From Talinum fruticosum (taxonomy: Eukaryota > Streptophyta > Magnoliopsida > Caryophyllales > Talinaceae): a stretch of DNA of 64,000 bases. A model generated the notes under the pieces. That model was not told the DNA's origin, made no database searches, and saw only the letters and a list, made by a program, of their open reading frames with translations. The stretch covers positions 3,161,422-3,225,421 of the forward strand of contig JAITYX010000055.1 in assembly GCA_021018815.1 (NCBI GenBank), written 5' to 3'. The position numbers and the translations under genes are program-made. Each line of letters opens with the position of its first letter. Within the stretch, counting starts at the first letter, position 1. Below are positions 1-15,056 of the stretch, piece after piece.

Positions 1-1017
1 AAATAAGCTTCAATAGTAGCTTCAATAAAAACTCACACCCAATTAATGCTTCTCCTAGAAGTCAGAACAGGACAAGCCGGACCTAAAAATTCTTGATTAG
101 CTGTATTGTAGCCCATGGATATGCAAAATTTGGATTCAATTGACCATACGCCTTATGTTTTAGGCAGTGGGAATTCCACCTAATTAATGGTTCAGTTATC
201 TAGAAAATAGGGCTAACTCAACCAAAATGGCCTTTCCTTCTCCAATTAGCCAACCTGAGTGGCTTGGACGCATACTTGACCTGAGACCTGAAATAAGGCT
301 GACTTGATTTTGCCTCATATCCAATCCGGCTCAAACATGAATGAACTCGAGTGAGAATTACTACTAAATTGCTTGTATTTGCAACACAGTTTATTGGACC
401 AACCAATGGGAAACGACCCAACCCAAACCCAAAGTCTCATCAACTCAAAAGAGTTTGATACAAATACAATCCATCCCGCAACTGAATGACCCGTTTCCGG
501 ATCTAATTAAAGTTTATTCAGCAACGAAGGCTACTAAAGAAAAGCTGGTCCAAGATCGACTGTCAATCAATGCAAGGCTGGCATCTTTGCTGCATACTTC
601 ACCATTGACTTTTTTGTCGGGCAAAAGGCAGGTAAAATTTAGTAAAAGATCAGATACAGTTCCAGGCAGATAGTGACCTGAAGACTGGGCAAAAAACAAA
701 GAAAAATAAAAAACTCCAACAACAGCCTAAATGCACAATTTCCAGTTCAAGATCAGATTTTCCATCAGTTATTTAGAAATCTTTCTTTGACAGATCTGTT
801 GCCTCATTTACACAATGCCCATCTGCAGTAACATACAGAATGAGATCTCAATATGGTACCAACTATTTCATTACATACTTGGCGGTCGACCAAAACAGCA
901 CAAACTTTGCATCAAACCTTAGTAGGAGCTACTCATAAAAAAATAAATAAACCTTAATAGGAACTGTGTTTTTCTTTTTTTTTTTGGAGGGGGAGGGGCT
1001 GTTTGTAGAGAACAAAC
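1..1017 (-). other. Intron of POL2A running off the left edge
   Basis: Downstream (minus sense) of the exon ending in [11 protein letters not shown] find no exon that continues the polymerase. Short open stretches here do not resemble the family. The simplest reading is a long intron whose acceptor lies outside the window. Confidence 0.6.
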
Positions 1018-4000
1018 CTGATCCATAAATAGTAAGGAGTGCCAGAAGTGTAGCGGCTCAATCTCAATCCATTCGAACAATTCCCTACAGATAGCCATTA
1101 GTTATTTACTAGAAAATTTCAACATACTCACTCAAATTCCTTATGAAGTCTCACCTTGTCTGTAGCGCCTTAAGCAAACTATCACAGTAAGCTCTTGCTG
1201 CACATAAATCTGCTTTTCCTGTGTCTAAAATAATTTTTGAAAAGTTCGCAAAAATTATAGTGGCTCCCAATTTACGGAACTCTGCCAAGAGTAATGCAAA
1301 CACCTTCTGCATTATCTGTCAATGTACAACCACTTGCTATTAGTATTATGTTGCAATTCCTTGAAGATATTCCTTTTCCTTTTTTTTTGAAAATTTTAGA
1401 AGGTGACCTTGTGATTATGTATATTTATTTGATAAACAGGAAAAATATGAATTCCAAATAGTATTTAAAAGAATGTCCATACATTATCCCTCTGCCACTA
1501 ACGTCGTTAAAAATCAATTGAAATGATCCAATTGTCCTTATATTTCTTTGTCTAAACCTCTTCCCTGTTCCTAATCTCTCTCTCTCTCTAACCCTCTTAT
1601 CCGGAACCTACTCATAAGGGTACTATTTAAAATTTAAAATTTTTGCATCAAAACACTCTAAAAAAAAGGGAACTCAACAGTTAACAGTCAAATTTAACAG
1701 TGAATGTCACGGATCAGATTTTGTCAAAGCATCAGGGTACTATTTGCATTTTAAAAATAGTGTTCACTAAATGGAATTTGCAAAAACACAAGAGTATCAA
1801 ATGGAATTTCCCTTTTTTTGGCGGGGGGAGGTCAAATGGCTACGTCAACATACAATGAAAACTAGACATGGGAATGGGAATTGTCAGTGAGATGGAATAT
1901 ACCTAAGTTTTGAAGGATCATGTCCAAATAAACCACAATTTGAATAAATCTTTTCATTTGATTTACCTAAGAAAGATTATTATTAGCTTAGGAAGATGCA
2001 TCTACCTTGCAAAGCATTCTGTGAAGAGCTGGATCATGAAGCTTTGATCGCGGGCTGAAATGAGAAGGTCAACAGGTAACTAACTGTAGAGTCCATGGTA
2101 TAGCAAACACAATATTTTGTAAAAACATAAAATGCACCTACCTGCAAAGCCATCGATAAAGATGCTGTAATATTGCGTCAGCAAAAACATTCCCTGATGT
2201 AACTGCATCCTGAAGGCATTTTTGCACGAGCTGTTTTAAGACCCGGAATGCAGGTCCACAAGAGGTAGACTCATCCAAGCCATATTGTTCACTACTTGTG
2301 TGCACTTCAGAATCCGTATCTTGCTCAAACCCATATAAGCTGCTGCCCTCAATTTCATTGATAAGACTGCTCTTCAAAAGACCATTGACAGCCAAGTGAT
2401 GAATCTAACAAAAATAAAATCAAATCAAAGTCGTTTAGCATACGTCTCCACCACCAAAAAGAACAAAAAAAAAAAAGAAAAATTCAGCAAGTAAAGCAGG
2501 GCAGAGCTTCTCTAAACCTTTAGTTCCACAGTAACCTTTCTGTATGCTCCAGGGTAAACAAGATTAGGCTGATGAACCTGTAAAAACACAAATACGTAAA
2601 CACAAACATTCCCCAAAATGGAAAAAAGGGTGTTAACCTCTGGAAAATATAAAAGAATAAACACTGCATGTTATTTGCCAGATTGAAACTATAGAAAGGT
2701 GAGTGGCAGTCATATATTTGCTCTACTCAATGTAAGCAAGCTCAAAGTGTGGATAAAAGCATATGTGTTGCACTGAACTTATCAAAAGATAAGCACAGAT
2801 TCAGGTGTAGTAACACGGGGTCAAGTACTGAAAGTTTATTAGTCAATATGCAGGGACAGGTTTAAGTTATTGATGTGAACCTCGTCAACAAAGCATGCAT
2901 CGTCTTCACCAAAGCCACCCAGATCTGGAGCACCATTATCAGAAACCCAAAGCACCTGCAGAAATTGAAATAAGATTCTGAAAATACCACAAAACATCAT
3001 TCACTGCCAATAACCCTATTAGCAAAGTGTTCTGCTGACTTTTGCCTCTTCCATTTTCTTTTTACACATTTTCTGGACTAAGCGACAACGTAGTTCCATA
3101 GATATGGAACCCGCTACCAGTCACTTTGGGAAGTGGATGCCATAGGGCTAGAGGACTGATCGAGATTAAAGAAGAATATCCAGATAGACGGCGAAACTTT
3201 TTCTGTAGTACAGATAAGAAATAAACTGAAGACAAGAACCACCACATACCTGTTGATGATCACGTAATGCTCTTGAATAAAAGACATCTATAGTATATAT
3301 AAGCCAATCAAGTTCAAGGTTTCCCAGCGGTACCTACCATGACAAGAATAGGTAAGGTTTAAATATGCAACCCCAGCATATATATGTAAATATGCCTCTA
3401 TGCAAGTATGTATGTATGAGTACACACGGACGCAAGCACGCACACGTGTGTGTGTGTGTGTGTAGACACACACATACATATAGAGAAAACTATGCTGAAT
3501 GTCTGCAAATACTCACATGTGCATATCTTGAGAGGGCCATCCTCTCATGCAGCCACTGAGATGAAGCGGCACATCTCTGCACTGCAATTTTAGCAGCCAC
3601 AGTTTGCCAGCCAACAGCCTGCATACCAGCAAGACATTAACCAAGAGTTTGACATGGGAACAACCAAAAAAAAAGGAATCATCACATGTATCAGAGACAG
3701 CTAAAATCAAGAAAACAGTACCGGATAGTGACTATCACGAGCATTGGCAGGGATGCTCACACATGGAAGATCATATAATGCTTGTATGCCTGACTTTAGA
3801 CGATGAACATTGGGGCACTCAATAACAGCAAGCCCAGGACTATTACTGTGCGGTCTGTACATCAAAACACTCATTTAATGCATGGAATGAATTGTTGAGT
3901 TCACAAAACAGAAAGAGCCACCAGATATAGGTTGAGGTCACATAAGCAATCAGTGGTTGACAGATTTATAAGATTGTCAACATTCTAAAATCTTGCAGTG

Positions 4001-7000
4001 TGTAATTGCCTAATTGCCCAACCAGCAGCTTATGCTCTCAAGCTCAAAGGTACTAGAGGGAAATTTTCAAGTAAATTCATCTCATCGATCGAAAGATGGA
4101 CCAGATATCCTATCCGTGTGACATTATCCTTTCTTAGTTGCTTTCCCAGTAATAAGGACCACTTAAATAGCTACTGATTAATAACTAGCTGATCAAAGAG
4201 TGTCAAGAATTCAATACATGCACACAAGCCCAGAAACTCTCCTCTTCTTAACAACTCAGTCCTACACATATCTTACAACAATAGACACTCATGAATAAAT
4301 GTCCATCATCCAAGAAACTACGCTTCCAACTTTTATTATTTTTCCACACCTAACATTGGTAGGAAAACATGTCCTATGGACAATTTCTGATTGTTGGCCG
4401 ATAATACATGATGAACGACAAAAATACATAACAATGTGTCTTCACCAACATCAATGCCATATATTTTCTGAAAAATCATGTGTCTACATGTCAGTTTTGC
4501 TTCATACCAGGATCACATATTAAGATCAGTGCTTTTCAGAATAAATTGGCCTGAAAATCTGGACTTTCACATATTAATGCCAGTGCTTTTCAGATAGGTA
4601 CTAGGAAATTGTTTTATTCTTCGCCTTTTTCTCAACAGGATTAATGCAAAATGACTGGCTAACTCTCTTGCACTTCCATTATTGTGGAGTAGTTGGCAGT
4701 CAATGATTTTTAATATAGGGTCTGAAGGAAGCACCACCCTCCTATCAAGTCATAGATGTAAAAGTAGCATAATTTGACCACCCCTTAAATCCTCTACTGG
4801 ACAGGAATTCAGGTATTGGTTTGACTTTGCCTGCTTGTTTTTTGGCTTTGTAGAAATGATACACAGCAAAAGTTGCTACAATGAAAATCAGATGCTGTAC
4901 AAGGGCAGTAACTTTATAATGACTCTAGGAACACTTAAATAAATAATAAAACCACAAATGACTAAGAATATGCAATAATACCAGTGTGGTATATTGCCTT
5001 CTATACATAGATAAATTGTTTCTTATAAGCACATATAGTATCTAGAAAAGAAATATTCGTGTTTCCGAGCTTTTTCTCGAAGAGATAGCTTCCTTTCTAC
5101 AGAACCCAGTGTGGTTCCTTCCAGAATAATGTCTAGGGAGATCCGAATGTAGGCAATTGTACCCCACAAGCAGGGAGCTGAGGTACTGATGGTGTTATTT
5201 TTGCTACAGTCGCTACTTTCTATTGACTAGGTCTTAAGATTATTTGGCTATCCAAATACCCTTAGGAAAGTCTCTGAAATAGCAAACCTGTGTTCATTTA
5301 TGGTTCTCTGCATAATCTTTTCAGCTTCATCAGTTTGTACTACATAGTCCACCTGAATTTAGGGAACAGGATAAAAATCAGTGCCAAACCGTACAGAACT
5401 TTCAGTGGAGATTTGTTAATACAAGGTTGCAGTCTTACCTTGTATGTAATACCACCTTGAGGAGCTATAGACAAAGCTTGGCAAGCTTCATGGTGAAACC
5501 TCTTGATGTTAGTGGGATTTAGTCCTTTGTTCTGGTGAGGATCAACCACAACAAAATAAATCAAACTAGAGGCAGGAAAATATCCTCCATATACTGCTCG
5601 TCCTTCACACCAACTGAAATTGGAAGAAACAAAAAGTTACTTGTTAGCATATTTTTACAAATGCACAGATGCATTTTACATGGATACACGTGCAATCCTT
5701 AATCAGCATATTTTCAGTTGAAAATTCAAAGACTAAAAGAAGATAAACAAAGACATAGTAAATGAATTGATCAGGGGAGAGAGAGATAAAGTCGTTGTAT
5801 TGACATGTGTCTGATGAGCATTTATGATTATGTTGGAAATTATGGGTTGTGATTGAAAGACAAGAGGGAGCCACCATAAAGGGCACGATTAAAGTTGCCT
5901 TCACAAAGACAAAGAGGGAGTCACATATTACTAACAAATTTATAACACATTTATTTAAAAATGTGATTATTCAAGAATTTATATATACATATGAAACCTA
6001 ATCGATAATTTTTTTGTCAAAAGGATGAAATGATGAATATATATATATATATATATATATATTGGAAATTACTTTAGCTGAAATTTGAAATCGACATGTG
6101 TAGCATGGGTTTAGAGACTAGTTACATGCTAAAATGTGGTAGATCACAGCACAATTAACGGCATATAAGTGTACTCATTTATCAGTATGAAATTCGAACA
6201 ACATAAACAAAGATCAATATGGGTTTCACAGTATTAAAAAGCTTGTGGTTGCCCAACAGGAAAAAGAAAATCCAGAATATGATATGCCATGCAAACAATT
6301 AAGGACGTGACACTGCATAACCTGACCCCAAAACCCCTCCTACCCCACCCCGCACCAAAAAAAAGGAGAAACGAACACCAAGGCACATGCAGGTCTCTGG
6401 AAGATGAGAAGCTACATTATGCAATAAATCTACACAAAGCATATTTCGTTTTTACTTTCACACAATTTGCTCCACAATTTATCAAACTTATAGTCTTAAC
6501 TCTTCATGGAACAAGCAAGCAGTAGGCAAGGAGAAGTTTGACATGCAGGATATCTGCTGTCCATTGAAGTTCACTCAGGAAGGAAGGCTTATCAAAGCCA
6601 GCATAGCTAGAATACAACTCTCTATTATGCACTTTCAGACCTGGCTCTAGAGGATATAACATAATAGTCGAATAATTCTCATGAAATTCCTATTTCCTGA
6701 TAAGTGAAGTATATACTGAAAACAAAATGAATTGCAATACAGTTCAGAGTGAATACTCAGTCTGGGCATCTCTGGAACTTTATATAAATGTCTCATGCAA
6801 GGAAAAGGAGCAAGAATTTCTTAACTAATTGATCATCACTCATTCAGTACTTCACCTCATGTGTTGGGAGCTGGGGAGTGTCAATCACAAAAATTCAACA
6901 TGGCCAGAGAATGAATAGATATGAACAACATTCAGAAATTAGTTAGCTTTGTAAAGAACTCAACTCATTGCATGTTAGAACTTGTACTGAACATGTAACG

Positions 7001-10000
7001 AGATGTTTATCTGTTATTGTTCTTCCTAACATCTTCATCAAAATTTGACAAACTTTAAAGAACTATGCCATCCATGATCGAAATAAGCACCTCACAAAAA
7101 TGTCATTAAAAAAAAAAAAAAGAAAGAAAAGAAGCATCAAAAATTGTGACAGCAATAACTAATCTGATCATGTATCAAGGATCATCTCTACTTCATTTTT
7201 GAAGAGTGGTGACCATGCTTTCATGCACTAACGTAATTTACCTGTGGTACAGGTAAAAGAAAGAGAGAGACAGCTCCAAGTATCGATATTCTGTCGTTGT
7301 CTTCATCTGCAGTTCATTTAGATTCCACACAGCTTGTGCATTTCGCTTCTTAGCTGTCTTATCTGCTTTACAAACACATCCAATCTGGAGAACAGCATTA
7401 AATTCTGGTGCCACCTTGGTTTCATATATTCCCTGCTCAACCATTGCATGATCAAAGTTTAGAAAAACTGAACAAGTTTCTGCAATCAAACACATAAGAA
7501 ACTCAGAATAACCGGTTATAAATTTTTGGCCTCCTGTTTTGCATAAACAGGACCATGTTTCAATGGTCTAGGAATATGAATTACACTATTGTTTCCTAAT
7601 CTTATGGGGTTTTCATGCACAAAAACTGGCTCTGTGGATCACCATGTACCTGTAAATTGCCTAATTATTCATCACAAGCCATTGTAGAATTAAATATTTC
7701 GAACACAAACAAAAGCTTAATCTGGAATTTTGCATTTGTTATGTGTAATCAAAGAATTTGGAGGAAATCATCCTCCTTTTTTATTCTTCTCTACAAATGA
7801 GTACTCTGACAGTCTAAATCTCAGCATTAGTACTGAACAGTTTAAGTTAATGTACATCCTGATCCATTTCTCACTTCAAAAAAGCTTGCCAGGAAGAGGA
7901 AGACAATGGAGCATCAGATTGCAAGTTTAAGTTCCTCCTGTTATGTAGGCTTTTTGCTGAACAAAAAAGAGCATGTAGCAGATAACCAGAATTTCTCAAA
8001 AATTTCACCTAGCATTCTGGACAATTTTTACAAGAGGGAGGAGACACAATCCATAACTTCTCTTCTGTCCAAAGAAAAAACATTAAAAGAATAACAAATA
8101 GCTTCTAGTAGAACAACTCATTCAGGCGAGTCAGTTTTACCATGGACAAGATAGCAAGCCTACATTTCCTAGTTTATATTGACAGTGTGAGAAAGAAATT
8201 AGCAGTAAACGCATCAAGAAATATATTAAGTAAATCCTACCCTGGAGAAGATAAAGAAACAATCTAGGATGTCAAAAGCTGAATACCCCCCCCGCCCCCA
8301 ACAACCTCCCAGAAAAAAAAATTAAAAAATTGGAGATAGTCAAGGGGACAAATAATCATACCTCAACATCTGGATCTGAAAGATGAGCTGCAAGTCTCTT
8401 TCTTTCTGTTCCGAACTCTTCTTCATCAATTACTATCTATTTAAGTATAATAAAAATAATTAAAATAAATTGATTAAATTTACTAACTAAATAGAGAAAG
8501 ACAACATTATACTATTGTACCTCAATCAGATTATAGCTGCGCCGTCCATGAGGAAGAATTTTACTAACATGTTTTCCAGGAAATTCTTCTGTTACCGGAG
8601 CTTTGGAGTTGAGGTAGAACACTCTAGGAACACTAATAGGAATTTTAAACATGCTTCCCTCCACAATAACCCAAGCAAAAAACATACCAGGCCTATCAGA
8701 TGGGACTAGCTGCAAAATCTGAATGAAAAAGCAGTTAAGCATTTAAAGATCAGAATAGTGCCAATTTGAAACACAAGAATCAGGAAACCATAGAAAATAA
8801 TAATACCTGCCAGTAGCAGTCCGTGAGGGACAGTTCTTGCCTCTTGAAGTATGAACCAACTCCAGTTCTTCCCATGCTTTTTTCTTATTTGTCAAACTCT
8901 CGCGTAAGTCAGAAGTAACAGTGGCTTGCTTTGATGACTTTTCATTACATAACCTGCCATACCAGTGTTGCTCTCATGAAAACATCACCATAACTATTTC
9001 CAATGGGAATGAAATGCAGCTTCGCTGCGGTCCACAATTATCTAAAAACTGTTCCACAAATGAACAGTAACTATACATGAGAAAATTTTAAATTCAAATT
9101 TTCAAACATGAAACTGCTATTTGTTTGCCTGACTGACCTAAAAGAGTTGTTATCCTCCCAATAAGCCTGTTGTTGTAGTTATTTGGTCCTCTAAGCAAGA
9201 CACAAGATAATATTTTAAAAGAATGGAAAGGAAAGAGTTGGCTAGATGAGGATGAAAAGTGCAGAATTGCCTATTTTCATGTACGGAACCTGTATCAATT
9301 TGATGATTTGCAGCCGTAGCACAATCTCAAATGAAAATTTGGCTGCATGGATCACAAGTGTAGGTTCTTGAGGCAAAAGATCAATATAGACAGGTTTTTA
9401 CTAGAACTCCAACTTGTAGGGACTTATAAGAAGACATGACTTACACAGGAAGAAAGTCTGCTGACAATGTTAGGTCAAAGATAAATGTTAAAGTTTGATT
9501 TACAATCAACTATACTCAAAATCAAGAAATGCATACTTAATAGTGCTCACTTTAATATTTGGGAGAAATGAAAAGAACAGCCATCAGGTGAAATTAACCA
9601 GATGGCAAAACTTATTCTACAGTCTCATGGCCACTGTGACTATGGTGGTGGTACTGATCCCTATCAATGAAAACTAAATTACACCATCTCTCAATATGCA
9701 GGCTTTTGGAAATCCTCCTGAATTCATCTTTCTCAATAAAGATTATTACCAATGAGAATAATTTATTTTCTTCAATGGTCTCATTTAACCAGGAAAAAGA
9801 CATGAACACATGAGAGACACTGGGTCCAAAATTGACAGTTCAAACAAGAGTCAAAAGCATGAGTACACACCTTGGTCTCTTTTTTTTTCCCGGTTCTCTT
9901 TCCACTTTCGCTTCTTCTGCTGAAGCCATCCTTGATAGTCTATACTTTTGTCAATTTCGATAGAGCCAACATCCTGAGTATCTGTACTTTGGTTATGATT

Positions 10001-13000
10001 TTGGTCATTCAAAATTGTTCTCTGCAACGAACCCTGTCGATTAGCTTCGTAACAGTGAACAATGGGTCTATTGCCAACTCCTCGTCCACCCAAGCTTCCG
10101 AAGTCCTCTAAATCTTGAGCGTTGTCTTCATTGAATGGTTTCAAGCCATTATCTACAGAGGGAGCAGCATTGTCAACAGTGGTTTTTTCAACCCGCTTTG
10201 AAGAGCTGAATATATCCCGTATCTTCCTCTGGCGAAATTTGTCCTCCTTCTCCCTGACCTTTTTGTGCAACCACTCTGGATGAACCACTCTAGGAACAGG
10301 ATTTGCAACCTGAAAGATGCAATTCAATTTCAGAGGAGAGAAAATTATTGACACTGATAACCATTCTCAAGCACTCAACTAACACCTTTTGCATTGCAGC
10401 AGGAATAGTGATGATCTTCTGAATGGCTGAACTCAGCCGTTGCTTATAATAAGACCAATCAATGATGGATCTGATTGCAACATCTATTGAAATCTTGCAC
10501 CACTTCCGCACATAGAATTTCATAATCTCTGTAATCAGAAGAATTATCAGGTGTTTTTTAGCCTGGTGATAGTAATAGGAAGTTTGATCAAATAATTTAT
10601 TTGATTATATCAAGTATAATACCACTTTCAGCCTCAAATATTGCAACAGGGATTGCTCTCTCACTTACTGGTGTTCCCTGTCAATCACAATCACAATAAG
10701 AATTTCATGTCCAGTATCATAAAGAAGATATGTGCAAAGGATACCAGGACTCACTAAACACGATGATAGCAACATCATCACTATTGCATTTATGTCATTG
10801 ATTAAAGGTACAGGTTAAAACCTACTTTAGAACTCTCAAAGCCTTTCTTTATCAGAGACGATGAGCTGAGCACAGGACTTGGTCAGAAATAAGAATATAC
10901 ACGTCTATCTGAAAGCAAGCAACCTTCTTGTGATGGAACTATGTACCTTTGGCTCGCACGCAACTATATACTGGCAACGAAGACCTTTATCTTTGACCAT
11001 GGCATCTCCAAGAAAATCAGCAAGACGCCTAGCAGTAGTCACTGCACAAGACTTCTGTTCACCATAGTCTGCTAAAGACTTGCTCATGGTGCTCGATTCA
11101 GAAATATAATCAAGTAGCTCACTATCTGCTATGTCTTTCCCTTGATTCTGACAAAAAAGTATACTGATGAGAGTTATACAAGAATGCTGAACTCTAAACA
11201 ATATAATTCTTTTTTTTTTTTTGGGGGGAGGGGACAATCTAACTCCCTGATGCAAAACACATACAAGCTGTATGTGTGCCAATCAGAGCTTCCCCTCCCC
11301 CAAGGGGAACTCTATGCTTATTCCTCTTTTCCATTCTTACATACATCAAGAAGATCAAGCCAGCGGTTGGCAACATTAGCAACAGCAGCATAGCATTCTT
11401 CTAAGGTTGATCCATGTAGAAATTTGTCAAACATCTCAGCCTGCACAGGTAAACATTTACAAGTTAGAATAGTGTTATAGATGATGTGATACACCAGTTC
11501 AGAATAATGTAATATCACCTCAAGATGTGCTGTAACTAGTTTGTAATACTAATAATGTAGTATTGTCACCTCATACTCGAGCAAGAATAGGTCTTTTGCA
11601 ATTCTGTTTCTTGTAGTATACACATAACTTATAGTTTATAATTAGTTGTTAACATGTCTAAGACTAAAAGCGACAAACTCACATCAAGCTGGAGGATGGA
11701 TGGTGTCTAAATATTGATGAACAGCATACATAAGTTATAACTCCAGCAATTACAATTGCAAATGCAGCACAGACTAACAGAATGCAGCTAGAAGCTTTAC
11801 TAGGGAGGGGGCACAGAACATGAGAATCAGCCTAGGGAAGAACAATAAAAGGTAAGACATCAAAGATGGTGATACCTGGAAAACTTTGATGAGCTTAAGT
11901 TCACCTCTGCGCTTGATCTCAAAACCTTTAAGCTCAGCAAGGGTACCATCATCATTAAAAACTGCATAGCGCTTCTTAATGAGAATTCCTTCTTCTTTCG
12001 AGGCTGGAAGAATCATTGCCTATGTTCAAAAGGAGAGGACATCAAACAATATTAATTTTCTCAAGTTAATATTACAAAAAATTAATAGAGGTAAAACATC
12101 AAATCACCTTGTAAGGGCCATCCACTTCAAATTCGATAGAGCATTCACTATGGGTTGCATATGTTCTATTGACAGGATCCTTCAGAGTCTGTTAGTAATA
12201 GTGACAGAACAGCAGAATTAGTATAGGGGGATCCTTCTTGGGGCAAAGGAAGAAGATTGAGATAGAGATAGAGAGGGGAGGGGCATGTAGAGAAGAGTAT
12301 GATAGCCAAACATAAACATGTGTGATATCAAGATGTACCTATAACTGACCTGATACTGATCATTTGTATTGTTTCTTGCAACATCTACATTAAGCATAAC
12401 ACAAGGATAAGATATCGTTAGCTTCTTCTTTGTGTCTCTGCAAAACAAGTCAGAATGCCAATAGTCAGGCTCAGTGCCATCATCATCAAGCAAGGAGCAT
12501 TACAGTAGTACGTAGCTATTCACAAGGCTAACCACATCAAAGAGCAAAACCATACTTTGTCTTGAAGGTAAAATTCTCAGGGAATGATCCAGGTAAGGCA
12601 CACCAGATACCGTCTGTATCCAGCTCAAGTGGTCTACCAATCTTCTCAATCAATAAGCGAGCATTCTGAATGATCTTGGCTCCCGTGTATGTAACAACCC
12701 CAGCCATTTCCATGGAGTACCATCTCGCACCCCTGCCGAAAAAATTATATTCAAAATAGAACAATGAGGTAACATTCAAGAAATCAAATTAGAAGAATAC
12801 ATTGAAAATTGAAGAGAAAAACTTACTTGCGCATGACATATCCATAAAAAGAATTGAGAATACATTTGTGAGCAAGCTGCAAAGAATCATACACGACGAC
12901 CATATCCTGCAATCATGGCATTTATTTAAGCAATTTATCAGGTGTTCAGGCATAACAAAGGCTGTTCTGTACCAGAGGTTTCCCCCTTTCGGGAGAAAAT

Positions 13001-14989
13001 GAACTGCTTCTCATACCTGTGCTTCTTGTATCTTAATGGGATTTCCGCTCGCCTTTGCTTCTGACAACTTTCCCTTCCAGACTTTGTTGAGTCCTTTGTA
13101 TTCATACCTTCTATCTCGAAAGCTTAATCAACAGAGGGAAGACCTCATTCAGAATTTGAAGCAGACAAAATGTGAGGGAATATAAATTTGTTATTAATAA
13201 AATCCCACAACTATACTAAACAATGTGTCCAGCTAACAGTGGACTTCATGACTGAGAGACTTGAAGCAAACAGTATCCTGTTGGGACAGTGTCATTTTAA
13301 AAATAAACCAAACAAATTACAAGCATTCTAAAATCACAGATAACTTACCTGCGGACAGTATCAACATAGAATGGATTTTCCCTCATGCAGATCCCTGCTT
13401 CACGGAGCTCAGTTGCTGGCTTGTCAAGAACCCGCTTATATGCCTATAGACAGCAAATGCAGAACATTATTATGTCCATAGAAGATTTTGACAGCAAAGT
13501 AAGCATGAAAATACCTTCTGACAGTATTTCCGAAGCCTTTCTTTCAGCTTTGACTGCTGTTCTGCCTTTGGGAGGTCAAGAAAAGACTTAGAAAATTGCC
13601 CATCAATGTTATCCACCATCTCAGATTCAATTTGCCTCTTCAAATGGTAATAGTCACTGATACGGTTCACAACACAGAAAAACTAGTATCACTATCCAAC
13701 AGAATTTGAAAGTACCATATAACTAAAAAATGAGAAGACAATGTACCTTTTCTTTGCCATGTATGTTTCTCCACGCCAAACCCATTCGAGTTTCCGAAGA
13801 CAAGTTTTTCCAGGTCGATTAAAATCACATGCAGTGCAGTCCTCATCTGTAACAATTGATGGAGGCTGGAATAACAGTCAAAGTCAGGAAGCACCAGATG
13901 AATGCATAAAGGGGGAAGATAAGATGTTGAGGATGCATGAATTGTCCTACTTAGTAATATGTTCACCCTTATATTATCTGGGATGAAGGAATTACAGAAC
14001 CCCTATATTGTAACAGCTGTACAATTTCCATATGGTGGCTTAAGAAATGCCAACAGTGAGGTACTAGCCCCAGCAGTGAACACACCTGAAGCCTGTTTGT
14101 AAGGATAATGTTCGGATACATAGCGGCCACATCCAAATGATAAATGAGGGGGCATTCTTCACGCACAGGTTCATCTCGTAAGGAAGCAAGCTGCATACAT
14201 AGGGATAAAAACGAATGAGTTCATAGTAAAAGCCTTCATGTAGAGTAATATGCCACAACAGCACAAATGGATAAAGCTAGGATAGCCCAGTATGGATAAC
14301 ATAATTAAAATGCAAGGAATTAAAAGTGCTATAACTAAAAAGTAGCTGGGGGAGATACAAGATCATCAGAACTATGAACAGGAACTAAAAGATATATTTT
14401 GATGGATAAAGCATTATCTTAAGGGGGGACAGCACACCTTTTCTTTTATAGCAGTCTTGACTTCATCATAATTTGTAACAACATCCATGTCCATCTTCCC
14501 CTCCACTTTAATAGCATATTGCAGATCACGATCAAGGTTGTCAATCAATTGCTGAAAATGCAAACATCCAACATTAGTTAGTAGGTAACATGGGTATGTT
14601 TGACCATCCAGAGTAGCGGCATTTAAGGAGGAAGGGGAGGAAGGGGAAAAAAGTCGCATGCTAGCAAAGGTAATAGCACCTCTAAAGGATGCAAATTCCC
14701 ACATGCCATTTTTTGGAGCATATGGTGCGAGAGAAATAGGAGAGTTTTTGAGGGAGTGAAAAAAGTCACATGTTGGCAAAGTTAATAGCACCTTTAAAGG
14801 ATGCAAATTCCCACATGCCATTTTTTGGGAGCATTTGGTGTGAGAGAAATAGGAGAGTTTTCGAGGAGTGGAAACTTCTCATAATCACTTTAAGGATAAG
14901 ATTTTCAAGACTACCTTTGGGATAGTGGCAATTTTTGCCAATCTTCTTTTGATATTGTAGATTTTATGGATAGTTTACATTTTGGTTGT

Positions 14990-15056
<67 letters not shown>

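Noticed and set aside
3414..3520. CRISPR-like or other spaced repeat array
   Set aside because: It is simple CA/GT low-complexity DNA in a plant intron; no spaced direct repeats are present anywhere in the window.
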